From Pelodera strongyloides (Eukaryota > Nematoda > Chromadorea > Rhabditida > Rhabditidae), in NCBI GenBank assembly GCA_036852015.1, contig JAANDG010000306.1, positions 1 to 64,000 on the forward strand: a stretch of 64,000 bases of DNA, read 5' to 3'. The notes under the pieces were generated by a model. The model did not search any database and had not been told where the DNA came from. It worked only from the letters and a program-made list of their open reading frames with translations. The position numbers and the translations under genes are program-made. This document shows positions 23,767 through 35,800 of the stretch, piece by piece (position 1 is the stretch's first letter; every line of letters begins with the position of its first letter).

Positions 23767-26700
23767 ATGAAGTTGTTAGCTTTACTAATCGTCGAACATA
23801 TATTATTATCAAGTTATTTATCATCCGTGGAAGGAGCCGTGAAATTAAGGAGGAAAACCGTAATCAATGGCATCACTTTGATAAAGGTATGTGATTTTCA
23901 TGGGCGCATAAGTTATACATGCAAATGTTTTACAAGAGGCAAGATTTTCATCGTTTCTGGATGTAAGCAGGGAAAAGTTATGCTGAAAAATGGTATGTGT
24001 AAAAACTAAAACTTGCACGCCAAGGGGGATCTACCGACAGCTACCGTAGTCCAGAAAAATGATTCTCACTACGGTAGGCGGGGACGCTTATACGTTCGCG
24101 GTTTTCACATTCAGAGGCCATATTCACCACTCGTTTCCCCAAGGGGAATTCCCCGTCACTTTCTCTGTGTGTCTCGTATTATAATGTCATCTTCTGTCCC
24201 CAGGGAATATTTCCCGAGGAAATCGTAGTGGTGAATATGGCCTCTGGTAATCTGACCGCTCAGCACTAAGCGGAATTCTACCGATAAATCTCTTTACAGG
24301 AAGTAAATTCCGCCAATAAAACACGATACGAAAATGGAAACGCTGGACCAGGTTTCATTGCGCTTGATATTTTAATGGTGGGAGATTACTCGCTTTATGA
24401 TGTGAGTTTTTGTGAATATATCTTACTATTTTGTATAAAATGCTTGATAATAGTTTCTGACCTATGCAGAGCTTATTAGGACATATATAACATCACATAT
24501 GCATGCAAGTTGTATGTTTTTGCCCAAATAGAGGTATAAAAATGTTCAGAAATTGGTGCTTATTTCGCACAATGATGAGGTGACCGGGCACAATTACGCC
24601 AAGGAGTACCTAACAGCGGTTTATGAGCAGGTAGGTATTTATATTAATTTACTTTGATATATTCTTGTTCGCTTGATAAATTCAGTTGGATTACGGTAGA
24701 CCGTTCGAGTTTGCTCGACGAGGTGGTAGCGAGTTTTGCGCATTACAGCGAGAAAATTGACATGCAAGCGGCGACGTTACGGCGTACAAACGGCGTGGAA
24801 ATGAGTGGCGCGCCGTTGAGTGGCGTGCCAGGTTGCACACCGTTCACACGCGGCATGCACGCCAAGTTTCCCCAATGTCAAAGTGAAGTGCCTTGAGGAC
24901 AACAAAATTCAGTGAAGGATTATTCTCTGTGCCCGAATCTTTTGGCAAGATTTATTGAAAGAACTGTAGCGTGGTTGAAATTACTTGCGAATGTTCATGC
25001 TTGAAGTGGACTAAAATACTATTTTACATTCAGATGCGTGACATCTACGATGAGCAGAATTTTAACGGTGACCGGATATTTTTGCGCTTAGCGGGGACTT
25101 TTGTCGCTATCCGGCCAATAGATTGTCCGGTGCTACAGGTAAGAGTATTCAGTCAATACCTGCGTAAGCTTTCTTTCTCTCATTCTCACTAAATAAATTC
25201 GTCTCTCTCTCTCTCTGTTCTACTCGCTCTCTGTCCCCCTCTCTCTGGCATTCTTATTCTCTTTTCTAATTTTTTCACTAAATCAACGATTCAGCCGGGT
25301 GACATATCTTCGAACGAAATGGAAAGCAATGCCACTTATGAAGAACTCCTAGAAGTCAACAATAGCACAGTGTAAGTGAGTGAATTATGTACCTCTCAGA
25401 CAATAATGTACCTCTTAATGACTTAATATTAAAGTCTCTTAATGACTTAACCTTAGTATCTTACTAGGTCCATCAATAAATAAATAATTCGGAAAAGGGC
25501 TCTTGTTTCATGAAGGAACTTTTAGCGGTTCCATCTTTCGTCAGAGTAAGATGCACTAAAGTGAACCGCTGTCTGCAGCTACATGGACAGGGGAAATATT
25601 CTTTATTAGAAATTCACATTCCGACAGTGGACACAGCACACCTACTCACAATCCGAGTACATATTTGAAGAAAAAAAAAAGTATTTCTGTCACAAGAAAA
25701 GAAAAATTACAGTTCGGAACTGAAAATCGACGCTCAATCGGCAATCCGACGATTTGGCCGCTGGGTGACAAAATACAAGGAACTTTTGCCAGAACACGAT
25801 CACGCGATGCTCATCACAAAGTAAGAATAGATATTCACTATTCAATAGGTAATTAGGTAAGCACTGTTATCCCAAGACTAGGTCAGGGAGAAGCCGCAGG
25901 TTGCCCATAGGGTTTCCGGTAAAACCCGCTGCTACCCGGGTTCCGAGGGTACTGTAATATAAAATAGGTACTGTGTGCGGTTCCAGCATGGACCTTCTCT
26001 CCCCATCGGGTAGCGGGAATACCCAGGGAATGGCCCAACTATCAATGGCTTGTCAGGGTGGTGACTCCACTTCCATAATAGAAGATGTGGGCGGTATGGC
26101 AACGGCAGTTATAGCTGCACACGAACTGGGACACAAGTATGTTTATCGTATATGATTGTACCCTAGCCCTAAGCCTAAACACCCGGTTACTGTAATCAAA
26201 TACTGTAGCCCAACGCCTAACAATGACTGGGATTTCCTGTGACTATGAAAAGCTGCACAACTATTGTGGATATTATTTTCAAATTTCGGTGCCCGCCTGA
26301 ACAGGAAGAGCACAGATCTTTAATAATTTCTTCTGTGGTCATTTTTATCTGCCTTTCAGCATCGGAGCACCACACGATGGAAGTACTGATGCAATGGACT
26401 GCGATCCGAATGACAACCATCTTATGGCACCAACAAGTCAGTAAATATAAAATATCTTAAATACGGCACCAGATGGGCTCCTATCCGGGTGGCACTCAAG
26501 AGGAGCCTCGTGCGGAAGCGTTCATTACGGGCCAGGAGAAACTAGCTCCTTTGTTCGACCAAATATCCGTATCTAGAGCGTGGGTAGACCGACCCACGAA
26601 TGGCATTGTTCTCCCACATGTAGCTTCAATCAATTAGCCTTTCGCGTGGAAGTATAGAGGGCTGGTAAGCCTAAGTGAGACCTAAAAAAATGATAAATAT

Positions 26701-28347
26701 TACTAATAATTATTTCGTTGTTTCAGTTTCTGGAACACTTGACGACCAACGGAATATCAACAGTCGAAGGCTAAGCAACTGCTCAGTGGCCAAAATATTG
26801 GACTATTTGAAGTTAGTTACTTTTTCTTTTTTTCTACATGCAATGTCACTTCCTTTAGTCACGTGGTGTACTGTCAAAATGTGCATAACGAATGAAAAAT
26901 AATTGAACTTTTGGAAGCAGCAGAGCACAATTTTAACTGAACTTCCAACTTATCCAAAACAAATATTCAGAAAACCCGAATCCGAATGTATGAAGAAATT
27001 GGGACGACGTCCAGTACGAGCTGTTGGGGCCAATTTGGGCCTTACCGAAAATCATCCCGGAGAACGATTCTCCGCCTCACAACAGTGTCAAATCGCTTTC
27101 GGACCGAACTATGGGTTGTGCAAGGTGGGGGAAAGTTTATTTACAGCCTATATTATGAATTATGCTGCAATTATGCTCTAATTATCCAGTGACGAACATT
27201 TTTGAATTTGCGAACAAATTGGGGCCGTAAAGACCGTAAGGTTAAATTACTAGCGAGAACACACCTCAAATAGGCAACCCGAGTTTGAATCTGCTCTGGG
27301 ACAAATTTTAAAGTAACGCCCGGCGGGCGAGGAAACATGGGCAATTGGGCAATCCTCCCGGCTCTAGAGTCTACAGCCGGTACGATTGCCCGACTGAAGC
27401 CGTCGAACTTTCGTGAATCACTGAGGATCAGCAGCAGAAATTCAGAAAACGAAATTCATTTCATAGAAATATATAGAATGAAATGGATAATCAGAAAGAA
27501 GAAATTCAAAAACAGAAATTGTGAAAAAAAATTATACAGTATTTCAGAATCCCGCTTTCCTACATCTCCAAATCGATCCGTGCCGTCGTATTTGGTGCAA
27601 GGATCGTACACAACCGAGGGCTCATCCATGCGAAACTGCAAACTTTTTCCCAGCTTTTGATGGCACTTCATGCGGAATGAATAAAGTATTGATTCAAATG
27701 TTTGAGCATTAAGGCCGCCCTTAGCCAATTTATAGCTTTGATTACAAATGAAAAATTGGGGTTTCGGTCGGGCGGGAATCGAAACGGCATCGTTGGTTGT
27801 CCGGGCCAATGCGTTTACCGATTACGCTACCGGCACCCACACCCAATGATTCCCGCCAGACCGAAACCTCATTTTTTCATTTGCAATCAAAGTATTGCTT
27901 GTTAGAGTTGTCTTTTACCTGTTTGGTAGAGACTAAAATTGAACCCATGGCCTGTTCGTGGGCAGCTGAAGCTAACAAGTGTTTGAAGTTCAGAAAAACG
28001 ATAAACAATGCAATTTCAGTGGTGCATGCACGGCAATTGCGTTTCGAATCCGAAGAAAATGATGGGTAAGCAACTTTGTATTTTATTTTAATAAGATATG
28101 ATGCGTGGTTTTGAAACATATTCTGAAAACCATGGCTATTTGCCCCAATGGAACAATGATAAACGTAAACCAGAAGTTCAAAATACTTATTTTTTCAGAA
28201 TGCAAAGATGTCAACGAAAAGGAATGCCGTAAATACACAAAGACAAAACTTCGAAAATATTGTAACTCGGTGGATTTCAAGGCAATTTGTTGTTATTCGT
28301 GCCATAAGGCGTTGTTTAAAGAGTCACAACTCGAGAAAAAGTTGTAA
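23767..28347 (+). CDS. mig-17: Secreted ADAMTS-like metalloprotease with C-terminal PLAC domain, MIG-17-like, 13 exons
   Basis: Exons 23767-23886, 24300-24401, 24532-24630, 25034-25138, 25295-25371, 25713-25820, 25987-26136, 26360-26436, 26727-26811, 26971-27124, 27548-27685, 28020-28065 and 28199-28347 give 469 codons plus TAA. A signal peptide occupies about residues 1-25. The reprolysin-type catalytic domain (about 58-295) starts at [17 protein letters not shown]. It carries HELGHNIGAPHDG at 249-261 (zinc ligands H249, H253, H259; catalytic E250) and a Met-turn NHLMAPT (M276). A Cys-rich disintegrin-like region follows, with [14 protein letters not shown] and [16 protein letters not shown]. 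The last exon is a PLAC-type module with the pattern C-x7-C ... C-x9-CC-x2-C. There are no thrombospondin repeats. A short ADAMTS ending in PLAC matches C. elegans MIG-17, which acts in basement membrane during gonad cell migration (established knowledge). Only about 33 residues separate the signal peptide from the catalytic domain, so a normal prodomain is absent from this model. An acceptor-like TTGCAG ends at 23751. The symbol is a family-level call, not a proven orthologue. Confidence 0.82.
24112..24246. repeat. CAGAGGCCATATTCACC palindromic element (protease intron 1)
   Basis: CAGAGGCCATATTCACCACT and AGTGGTGAATATGGCCTCTG are perfectly inverted ends. Confidence 0.9.
24755..24870. repeat. 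GC-rich repeat related to 2040-2200 (protease intron 3)
   Basis: GCAAGCGGCGACGTTACGGCGT followed by GGCGTGCCAGGTTGCACACCG, as in GPCR intron 1. Confidence 0.55.
27285..27440 (+). mobile_element. tRNA-like SINE-like copy 1 (3' part, protease intron 10)
   Basis: AACCCGAGTTTGAATCTG (B-box-like), then CGCCCGGCGGGCGAGGAAACATGGGC, then CCTCCCGGCTCTAG and CTTTCGTGAATCACT. It aligns in order with 31917-32125. Confidence 0.55.
27728..27900. repeat. Inverted repeat with a tRNA-like core (protease intron 11)
   Basis: TTTGATTACAAATGAAAAAT..GGTTTCGGTCGGGCGGGAATC is inverted at 27850-27897. On the minus strand the loop has a D-arm-like GCGTAATCGGTAAACGC and a B-box-like GTTTCGATTCCCGC, but no matching acceptor stem, so it is not a functional tRNA. 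Confidence 0.6.
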
Positions 28348-28487
28348 AGTTAGCCTAATAGCTGCGAAGTGCTATCCTGATACTATTCCATATATTTATA
28401 TTTTGAGTCCCAATCCGGAAGCTATCATGGAGTTGTTGTATTGCTAAACTGCCAAACAAACAGACCCAAATATGAATAACCAACTTA

Positions 28488-28907
28488 ATTAAAGGGTCAG
28501 GCCCATTTCAAATGACCCCTATCTTTGATGATTCCATCTGATTCTCCATGTCAAATATAGTAGGATGCAATAATTTTCTAATTCTCAAGCGCAAAAATCA
28601 CTCATTATTCAACAATTTACCGTGAGCAGTCATACACAGCTATCCATCGCAGTTGGCACGCCCATTCGCGCTGCTTGGCCGATATCGCAGTCGCCACGCC
28701 CAATAGAGCATAGTACCCAATTAGCGCGAAGGGGCGTGACAAATGCGGTAAATAGTTGGGTATGACTGGCAGGGGAAAATCGATGAATACTGCGTGAATT
28801 TTGCGCTTGAAAATTAGAGAAATAATGCATCCTACTATATTTGACATGGAGAATCTGATGGAATCATCAAAGATAGGGGTCATTTGAAATGGGCCTGACC
28901 CTTTAAA
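28488..28907. repeat. 420-bp palindromic element, TTAAAGGGTCAGGCCC ends, copy 1
   Basis: TTAAAGGGTCAGGCCCATTT and AAATGGGCCTGACCCTTTAA flank inverted arms meeting at a GGCGTGAC/GTCACGCC core. The copies at 30013 and 33251 have the same length. Confidence 0.9.
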
Positions 28908-29214
28908 TATCGAATACTAAACATTTATGTATTATGTTTTCTTGTCCATATAATATATTTCTTTGAAAATTTCCTGGTTTCAGTAAGCTCAATTCCTCTT
29001 TATGTTAGTCCTCGTCCCTAAATACCGTAGCGTATACCGTAGCAGATAAGATAGCCGGAGTCTACTGTAGCTGTTTTATTGGTAAACTAGGACATGTACA
29101 TACTCGTTTTCCTTGTTATAAAGTTATAATGAATGAATATAAATAAATAAGTAAATATGTTACTCCACAAGAGAGTGCACCTTTATTCAAGGGGGTTCAA
29201 ATTTCATATTCAAA

Positions 29215-29310
29215 GTGAGCTTATGACTTGTTTAGCAGAGGTCTTGAGCATAAGGCGACGAGTTCCAGATGAAAAATTGCTCGACATCTTCGGGCTAGGT
29301 CCATAAATGG
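29215..29310 (-). mobile_element. tRNA-like SINE-like copy 2 (3' fragment, minus strand)
   Basis: The reverse complement carries CTAGCCCGAAGATGTCGAGCAATTT and CATCTGGAACTCGT, matching the 3' half of 31917-32125. Confidence 0.6.
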
Positions 29311-29637
29311 TAATTCCAAGTTCCAATGTGTATCACAATGCACATAGAACAAAAACTTGCAAGTAAAATTTATGTAACGAAGAGTCGTAGATTCAATGAT
29401 AAAACAACCCACTGCACTAACTAATACAAACAAAACATTCTACAGAAGAAACTTATAATTACTCATGGAATGTTTCATGCTTTAAAACAGCTATATATGA
29501 ACGAGGATTATGACTAGATTTAAAAAAAACTTAGAAAACAAAAACAAAAAATGTAGTGAAGGTTGAAGAGCAAGAACCAAATAGAGTAGAGAATATACAG
29601 TTTGTCAGCAATATATTTCAAGCCCACTCTATCCAGA

Positions 29638-29764
29638 AACCATCTTCACCACTCAATTCCCCATGGGGAATTCCACCTCTTTTTCTCTGCGTCTCTCACA
29701 TTAAAATGCTATTTTCTGGTCCCAGGGACTATTTCCCCAAGGGAAGTGGTGAATATGGCCTCAG
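29638..29764. repeat. CCATATTCACC palindromic element, left end decayed
   Basis: The body CAATTCCCCATGGGGAATTCC and right end GGTGAATATGGCCTC match 1162-1281. Confidence 0.75.
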
Positions 29765-29863
29765 ATCTCTGTACTTCTCTCCCTATTTGCGAACCCACAC
29801 CATTATATATCTGCATTGAAATACTCAAAAACGAGTAATTAGCAAAAAAAAATATTTCTAATT

Positions 29864-32800
29864 CTAATTATCAATGAAAAATTCCTTCTCCATCTTGGTG
29901 GCCATCTCCCTGTACATCTTCTTGCGGGGTCCCCAGAGTAGGCGAACCGGCTCGAATTGGGCCCGAAGTTTGTTACGACTGTGCCGATTGGGGAGCGTCT
30001 AAATTGAATGCAATTAAAGGGTCAGGCCCATTTCAAATTACCCCTATTTTTTATGACTCCATCGGATTCTCCGTTTCAAGCATAATAGGCTGAATTTTTT
30101 TCCAATTTTCAGTCGCAATATTCACGCAGTTTTCAGCAATTTACCATGGCCAGTCATACACAACAATCAATCGCAGTTGTCACGCCCATTCGCGCTGATT
30201 GGCCAATATCGCAATTGCCACGCCCAATAGAGCATATTGCCCAATTAGCGCGCAGGGGCGTGACAACTGCGATATATAGTTGGGCATGACTGGCCATGGT
30301 AAATTGCCGAATACTGCGTGGATTTTGCGACTGAAAATTGGAAAAAAATTGAGCCTACTATACTTGAAACGGACAATCCGATGTAGTCGTCAAAAATAGG
30401 GGTAATTTGAAATGGGCCTGACCCTTTAAAGTGGAAGTTTTTTTATTTATTTATTAAATAACACCACAGGGTGTGCACGTGTGCAGTGTGCATCGCAATG
30501 AAATGATGAAAAGAAAGTAGTATATAACTCGTCGTATTGTCGTTTGATTAGCATGCATGGTGTCAGGCATTTCAAGTTTTGCAAATATTTGCAATTTGCA
30601 GTTTTGCATGTTCCCTATTTCCGTGGCCTTTTGCTCGTACCCATAGACCATAGAGGATCACACAATTTGCATAATATCGCTAAAAAGACTGTGGAAGGGA
30701 GCAAGTGCATAGCGCAAATTCCTGTAATAATTCTACAACGTGCACGAAGGCAAAATTCATTAGAACAATGATAAATGATAAAACTTGCGCGTTTCAAGAA
30801 GACGAAAATGAAGGGTGATATGATGGCCAACACCAAAGCGACCGCAGTGTATCGGGTACCGTCCGTAGGAATCTTGCCCCACACCATCGTTACGACAATC
30901 TGAACGTTTACTTAAAAAAAAACATTTCTTTTTCTTTTTCTCTCTCCCTTTCTCTCTCTCTCTCTCTCTCTCTATTTCTTTCTCTCTCTATTTCTTTCTC
31001 CTCTCTCGTTCTCTTTCTCCCCTCTCTTTCTCTTTCTCCCCTCTCTTTCTCTTTCTCTTTCTCTTTCTCTTTCTCTTTCTCTTTCTCTTTCTCTTTCTCT
31101 TTCTCTTTCTCTTTCTCTTTCTCTTTCTCTTTCTCTTTCTCTTTCTCTTTCTCTTTCTCTTTCTCTTTCTCTTTCTCTTTCTCTTTCTCTTTCTCTTTCT
31201 CTCTCTTTCTTCTCTTCTCTTTCTCTTTCTCTTTCTCTTTCTCTTTCCCTTTCTCTCGTTCATTATTTTCCTCGTTTTTTTTTTCGACCCACTTTCTGGG
31301 GGTCATTTTTGTGCGCGAATGTTTCGCGGCGCGTATGCATATGTCGCTACGCCGCTGCGCACCGCGGACCTCAGAAGGGTATTCTCAAAATCTTCTTACC
31401 AAAAGTGTAAACGGCGTGCTAAGCATGAAGATGAATGTGAAGAGATTGAAGAAGACAAGGAATGGAGTAAGACGACTCATTTGATGATTCTGAAACGTAG
31501 TAATATTTATTGTTATTCTTTAGATCGATTTTTACAAATTGAACACATATTTGTCAACATATTCGGACCATTCTACCACTCACAAGAACAATTACGGTAG
31601 GTAAAAAAGAAACAAATGACAATGCAATTTCGTTCAGGAAAGGCTCATGGTCACCTTCCCGCCGGTGGTGCTCCGCTGTGCAACTACGGTTTAATTACCC
31701 AAGTTTGCATTAACCCCAAGGTTAGCATTAACCCCAAGACCACCTAGTCTCTCGGTTATATCTATTTTAAGCTGGCTCTTATAACAGACTCTCGCTAACC
31801 TCCATTCTAATGAAAAGCATTGCATTGACATTCGCCACAACTCGTCGCTGACCGTAGAAAAAGTAGAGCGTGACGACCTAAATACTTTGTAATTCGGTGT
31901 ACGCTAATTGGCTACCTATTGTTGCCTAATGGTCCAATGACTAGCGCGTTCGTCCCTAACGTACTCGACGCGGGTTCGAGTCTGGCCCGTAACAACTTTG
32001 AAACCATACCCGGCGAGGGAATCATGGGCGTTCCCTCCTGGCCCTAGCCTAAAGAAATCGAGCAATTTGTCATCTGGAACTCGTCCCCGAATACACAGGA
32101 CTTCTGCGGAACAAGCCATGAACGCACTTTGAAACTGTATTGTACTACCACCCGTGAAAAAGGTGCACGTTATTGAAGCGTAAAAATATTATTTTATTTT
32201 TATTTTTTAATGGTCTCCAAATAGTCGCGAAATGGTCGGTGAACTGTGGTTAAATTATTTTTGTAGGAAACCAGTTGGCGACTAGTGCTTCCGTCCCTGT
32301 GTACGAACTATGAACTAATAAAACATGTCCTACCTGCGCAATAATAACAAACGCTATCAGGGTGACCTTGGCGTAATTATTGTACATGTACATAACCATT
32401 GGTCCCATCTAAACATGTACAATGAAAATAGTTTATGGCTCATTGGACAAGGCACAACAGGTACATCCTGAACGTCAATACATACGTACATCCCCATCGC
32501 CAGCTCTAAGAAATGCCTAAGGTGGGCTCACGACTCACGTATGTACCTTCTCCTCTTCAGTAAGCCCTCTATTACCTTATTATAAATGTTCTGAAACTCT
32601 TTAAATGATCTTACATCAACAGTCGCAAACATGACAAAAATCATGCCAGAGAAGACAATTGCCCGGTTAATTAGCGCAGAAGTGGTATGCGAACAGCCTG
32701 TGAACATTTCCATCACATTGCTGTGGATCAACTCGTAGCGCACCATCTGAATTACGAATGACAGATCGACATTGGCCTATCCATGATCCACTTTCCTATA

Positions 32801-35800
32801 TCGATTGGCATACGACATACTATCAATTAGCTCTTTATAGATATAGAGTAGTATTATAGCCTAGAGACGGACCCCATAGATTGAAAATTGCAATTATTCG
32901 ATATAGGCTTTTCGCCCTTAAAATAGATATATAGCCACGACGTAGGTAACAAAACGATAAACACACTGCGTGTTGATATCACAATTTGCTCTACTGGATA
33001 TAGGTCTACTGTAGTATTTTTTCTACATTTTGTCAGTGTGGGTTGCATGGCTAACAGCAACGGTCTGGTGCCCGGTTTATATATCTCAAAGATAAACTAA
33101 CAATATGACAAAGTGTGAGCAGGAATGATACCACTCCATAAGTGAACAGAAATGCGTCCTTATTCGGAAGTGTTGAAAACGCAATCGGAATCAGAGCTGA
33201 CGTATGTGACTTGTCGATTTTCTCGTAGAACATATCTCCTGAAATTTAAATTAAAGGGTCAGGCCCATTTCAAATGACCCCTATTTTTGATTATTCCATT
33301 TGATTCTCCATGTCAAGTATAGTAGGATACGATATTTTTCTAATTTTCAAGTGCAAAATGCAGGCAGTATTCAGCAATTTGCCATTGCCAGTCGTACCCA
33401 ACTATCTATCGCAGTTGTCACGCCCCTTCGCGCTAATTGGGCAATATGCTCTATTGGGCGTGGCAATTGTGATATTGACCAATGAGCGCGAATGGGCGTG
33501 CCAACTGCGATAGATAGTTGGGTATGGCTGCCAACGGTAAATTGCTGAATAGTGTGTGAATTTTGAGCTTGAAAATTAGAAAAAGATTGCATCCTACAAT
33601 ATTTGACATGGAGAATCAGATGGAATCATCAAAAATAGGGATCATTTGAAATGGGCCTGAACCTTTAAAAAATGTTGAATAGGAAGTTCAAACTGTCTGA
33701 AAGTTTGAAAACACCCGTATCATCATATACCATAACTAGATACATAAAGTTTATGTACCCTCCTTCAAATGCCAAGGTTTTATACCCTAAGATACTTATA
33801 CGTATTAAACGTTAACATTCCATAACATGGATGATATGGGACATGTGTTTCGTGCGTTATCCATAAAATACATCATGGAGCATCGTTATGCCAGTAAGAC
33901 CCATAAGAACAATAACTATTCTGTGTTTACTGGACTTTTCCGTATTTTGGAACTACACGAGAATATTTCTAATTTTTCGCATTATATATGCAGGTCTCGA
34001 GCAGAAATACGATAGTATTGACAGAAGCACACCGATTTTTTTGGGATTCTTGGAAACCCCCATAAAGCATCTACAATCACAACAATGTGGCATGTTCATG
34101 TCACATTGTAGATGAGCAGTCTACATATTGCAAATGAGCATTTCATCTCTTACTCATGTTCACGTAGGTCGAAGGAGAAAAGTTGGCCGCCTGGAAGAGG
34201 TAGGAGTGGACGAGGTCGTCCAGGAGATAGGCCACCAAGTAGGGGATGCCGACGAAGATCACACTTGTCATGACACAATCACTGCAATTATCTGGTGACA
34301 TGACACAATCACTGCAATTATCTGGTGACACTTGTCATGACACAATCACTGCAATTACTGACATTTGTCATGACACAATCACTGCAATTACTGACATTTG
34401 TCACGAAACAATCACTGCAATTACTGACACTTGTTATGACACAATCACTGTAATTATCTGGTGACACTTGTCGTGACACAATCACTGCAATTATCTGGTG
34501 ACACTCGTCATGACACAATCACTGCAATTATCCGATAATTAAGATAATCCGATCTGAGCCTAGCCAAGTCTAGGTCCAACTCATCAGAAGTGAATTTCAA
34601 AAACTCAAACTCACAACAAAACTGGGTGCGAAAACGGGTGCTGGGATCCAATGACCACCCAAACCCCTTCGCCAACGCCCAAATGGTTAAGCACCTAAAA
34701 TAGTCTCGGTTTTTCAAGAATACAATTATTTGTTTTTTTTTCTCCAAAATAATATTAAATAACACCACAGGTTTCGGCTTAGGCTTAGGCTTAGGATAAG
34801 CCTTCGCATCACAATTAATTGCGTGCCACTTGAAAGATAGTAAGTTCCACGCAATGAACCAGTAAACATGATCAGTTTTGTTTTATCCCTCACAGCCTAC
34901 TCCCGCTACATTGCTGATTTGGCAAAACAAAAAATAGGTTTTTTTTGTTTCTTTTTGTTCAGTTTTAACTCACAGCGTTGTTTCAGGAATATAATAGAAA
35001 ACCAGGTAGCGTGGCATATATTGGGGTTTCCATGTATGCGCCAAAAACAACTGTGCGTTCCCTTCCAAGTGTACAAAAATTAATGGGGTCTCGATGTATG
35101 GCAAAAACAGCGCATTTTGCTTCCAAGTATCAAATGTGCATCTCGCGTATGATTTTGCATACACCTTTGAAAGTTAGAAAATGCACCATTGATAATACTA
35201 GAGGAGGCGAAAATGCACAGTTTATGCACGCTCGAAAAAAATTGTCCTGTGGCTACCGCCGCGGGACCATTTTTTGGCGGTCTGTAGATGTTCTCGTGTA
35301 GTGCTAATCTACGGTAATTAAAGCCATACTTGGAACCAAAATCCGGCATACATCGAGACCCCATTACCGTATTTTCCCTGAGTTGAATATTTGACATGAA
35401 AAATTAATACATGGGTCTGGCGAAGTCGTAAAATACGGTAAATTTGTCCGGATACTTGGAAACTCCATAAAGGATGTGTTAGATTTGTCTGTTACGACGC
35501 CCATCTCTCTGGGATTCTACGGTATTTTGCTTTAATTGTTAACATTGAAAATAACATGCATGAATAGTCGTATCGATCCACATTTCAAATTCGCCGTGTG
35601 AGCTGGCGATTTCGGTTCGATTCCACGTGATTCCGTCAATTTCCGTGACATTAGTGACCGCGGGCATGTAGCCGCTCACGAATCGCACGTAGCAGAAGAA
35701 GCACAACGCCAGCGCCATGCCCAGGGTGTGCGCGAAACTGCACAACTGCAAGAAAGATGGTTGTGTGCGGTAAAGTGTACAAGACCGCACGCTTTTCGGG

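Larger units (their letters stand above)
28348..29863. other. Convergent intergenic region between protease and SLC6 genes
   Basis: It contains elements at 28488-28907, 29215-29310 and 29638-29764. I see no gene. Confidence 0.5.

Noticed and set aside
25969..25986. Earlier acceptor for protease exon 7 (ATAG before GTACTGTGTGCGG)
   Set aside because: It leaves the wrong phase after exon 6 and reads into a stop; the TTCCAG at 25986 gives the expected AMLITNMDLLS join.
26471..26634. Open frame starting [17 protein letters not shown] between protease exons 8 and 9
   Set aside because: Skipping it gives the continuous Met-turn to disintegrin join; including it in the required phase runs into a stop.
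27760..27850. Possible tRNA gene on the minus strand
   Set aside because: D-arm and T-loop-like sequences exist, but the acceptor stem does not pair and the anticodon loop is too long; it is treated as a repeat.
30908..31306. 132-codon Lys/Glu and 91-codon Lys/Arg frames
   Set aside because: They are translations of the (GAGAAA)n tract inside an SLC6 intron.
33300..33592. Frames of 61-73 codons on both strands
   Set aside because: They are read-throughs of the 420-bp palindrome; similar frames recur in its other copies.
34143..34518. Repetitive frames with SDCVMTNVSNC-like units
   Set aside because: They are translations of the 36-37-bp minisatellite; only the exon at 34154-34263 is coding, in a different context.
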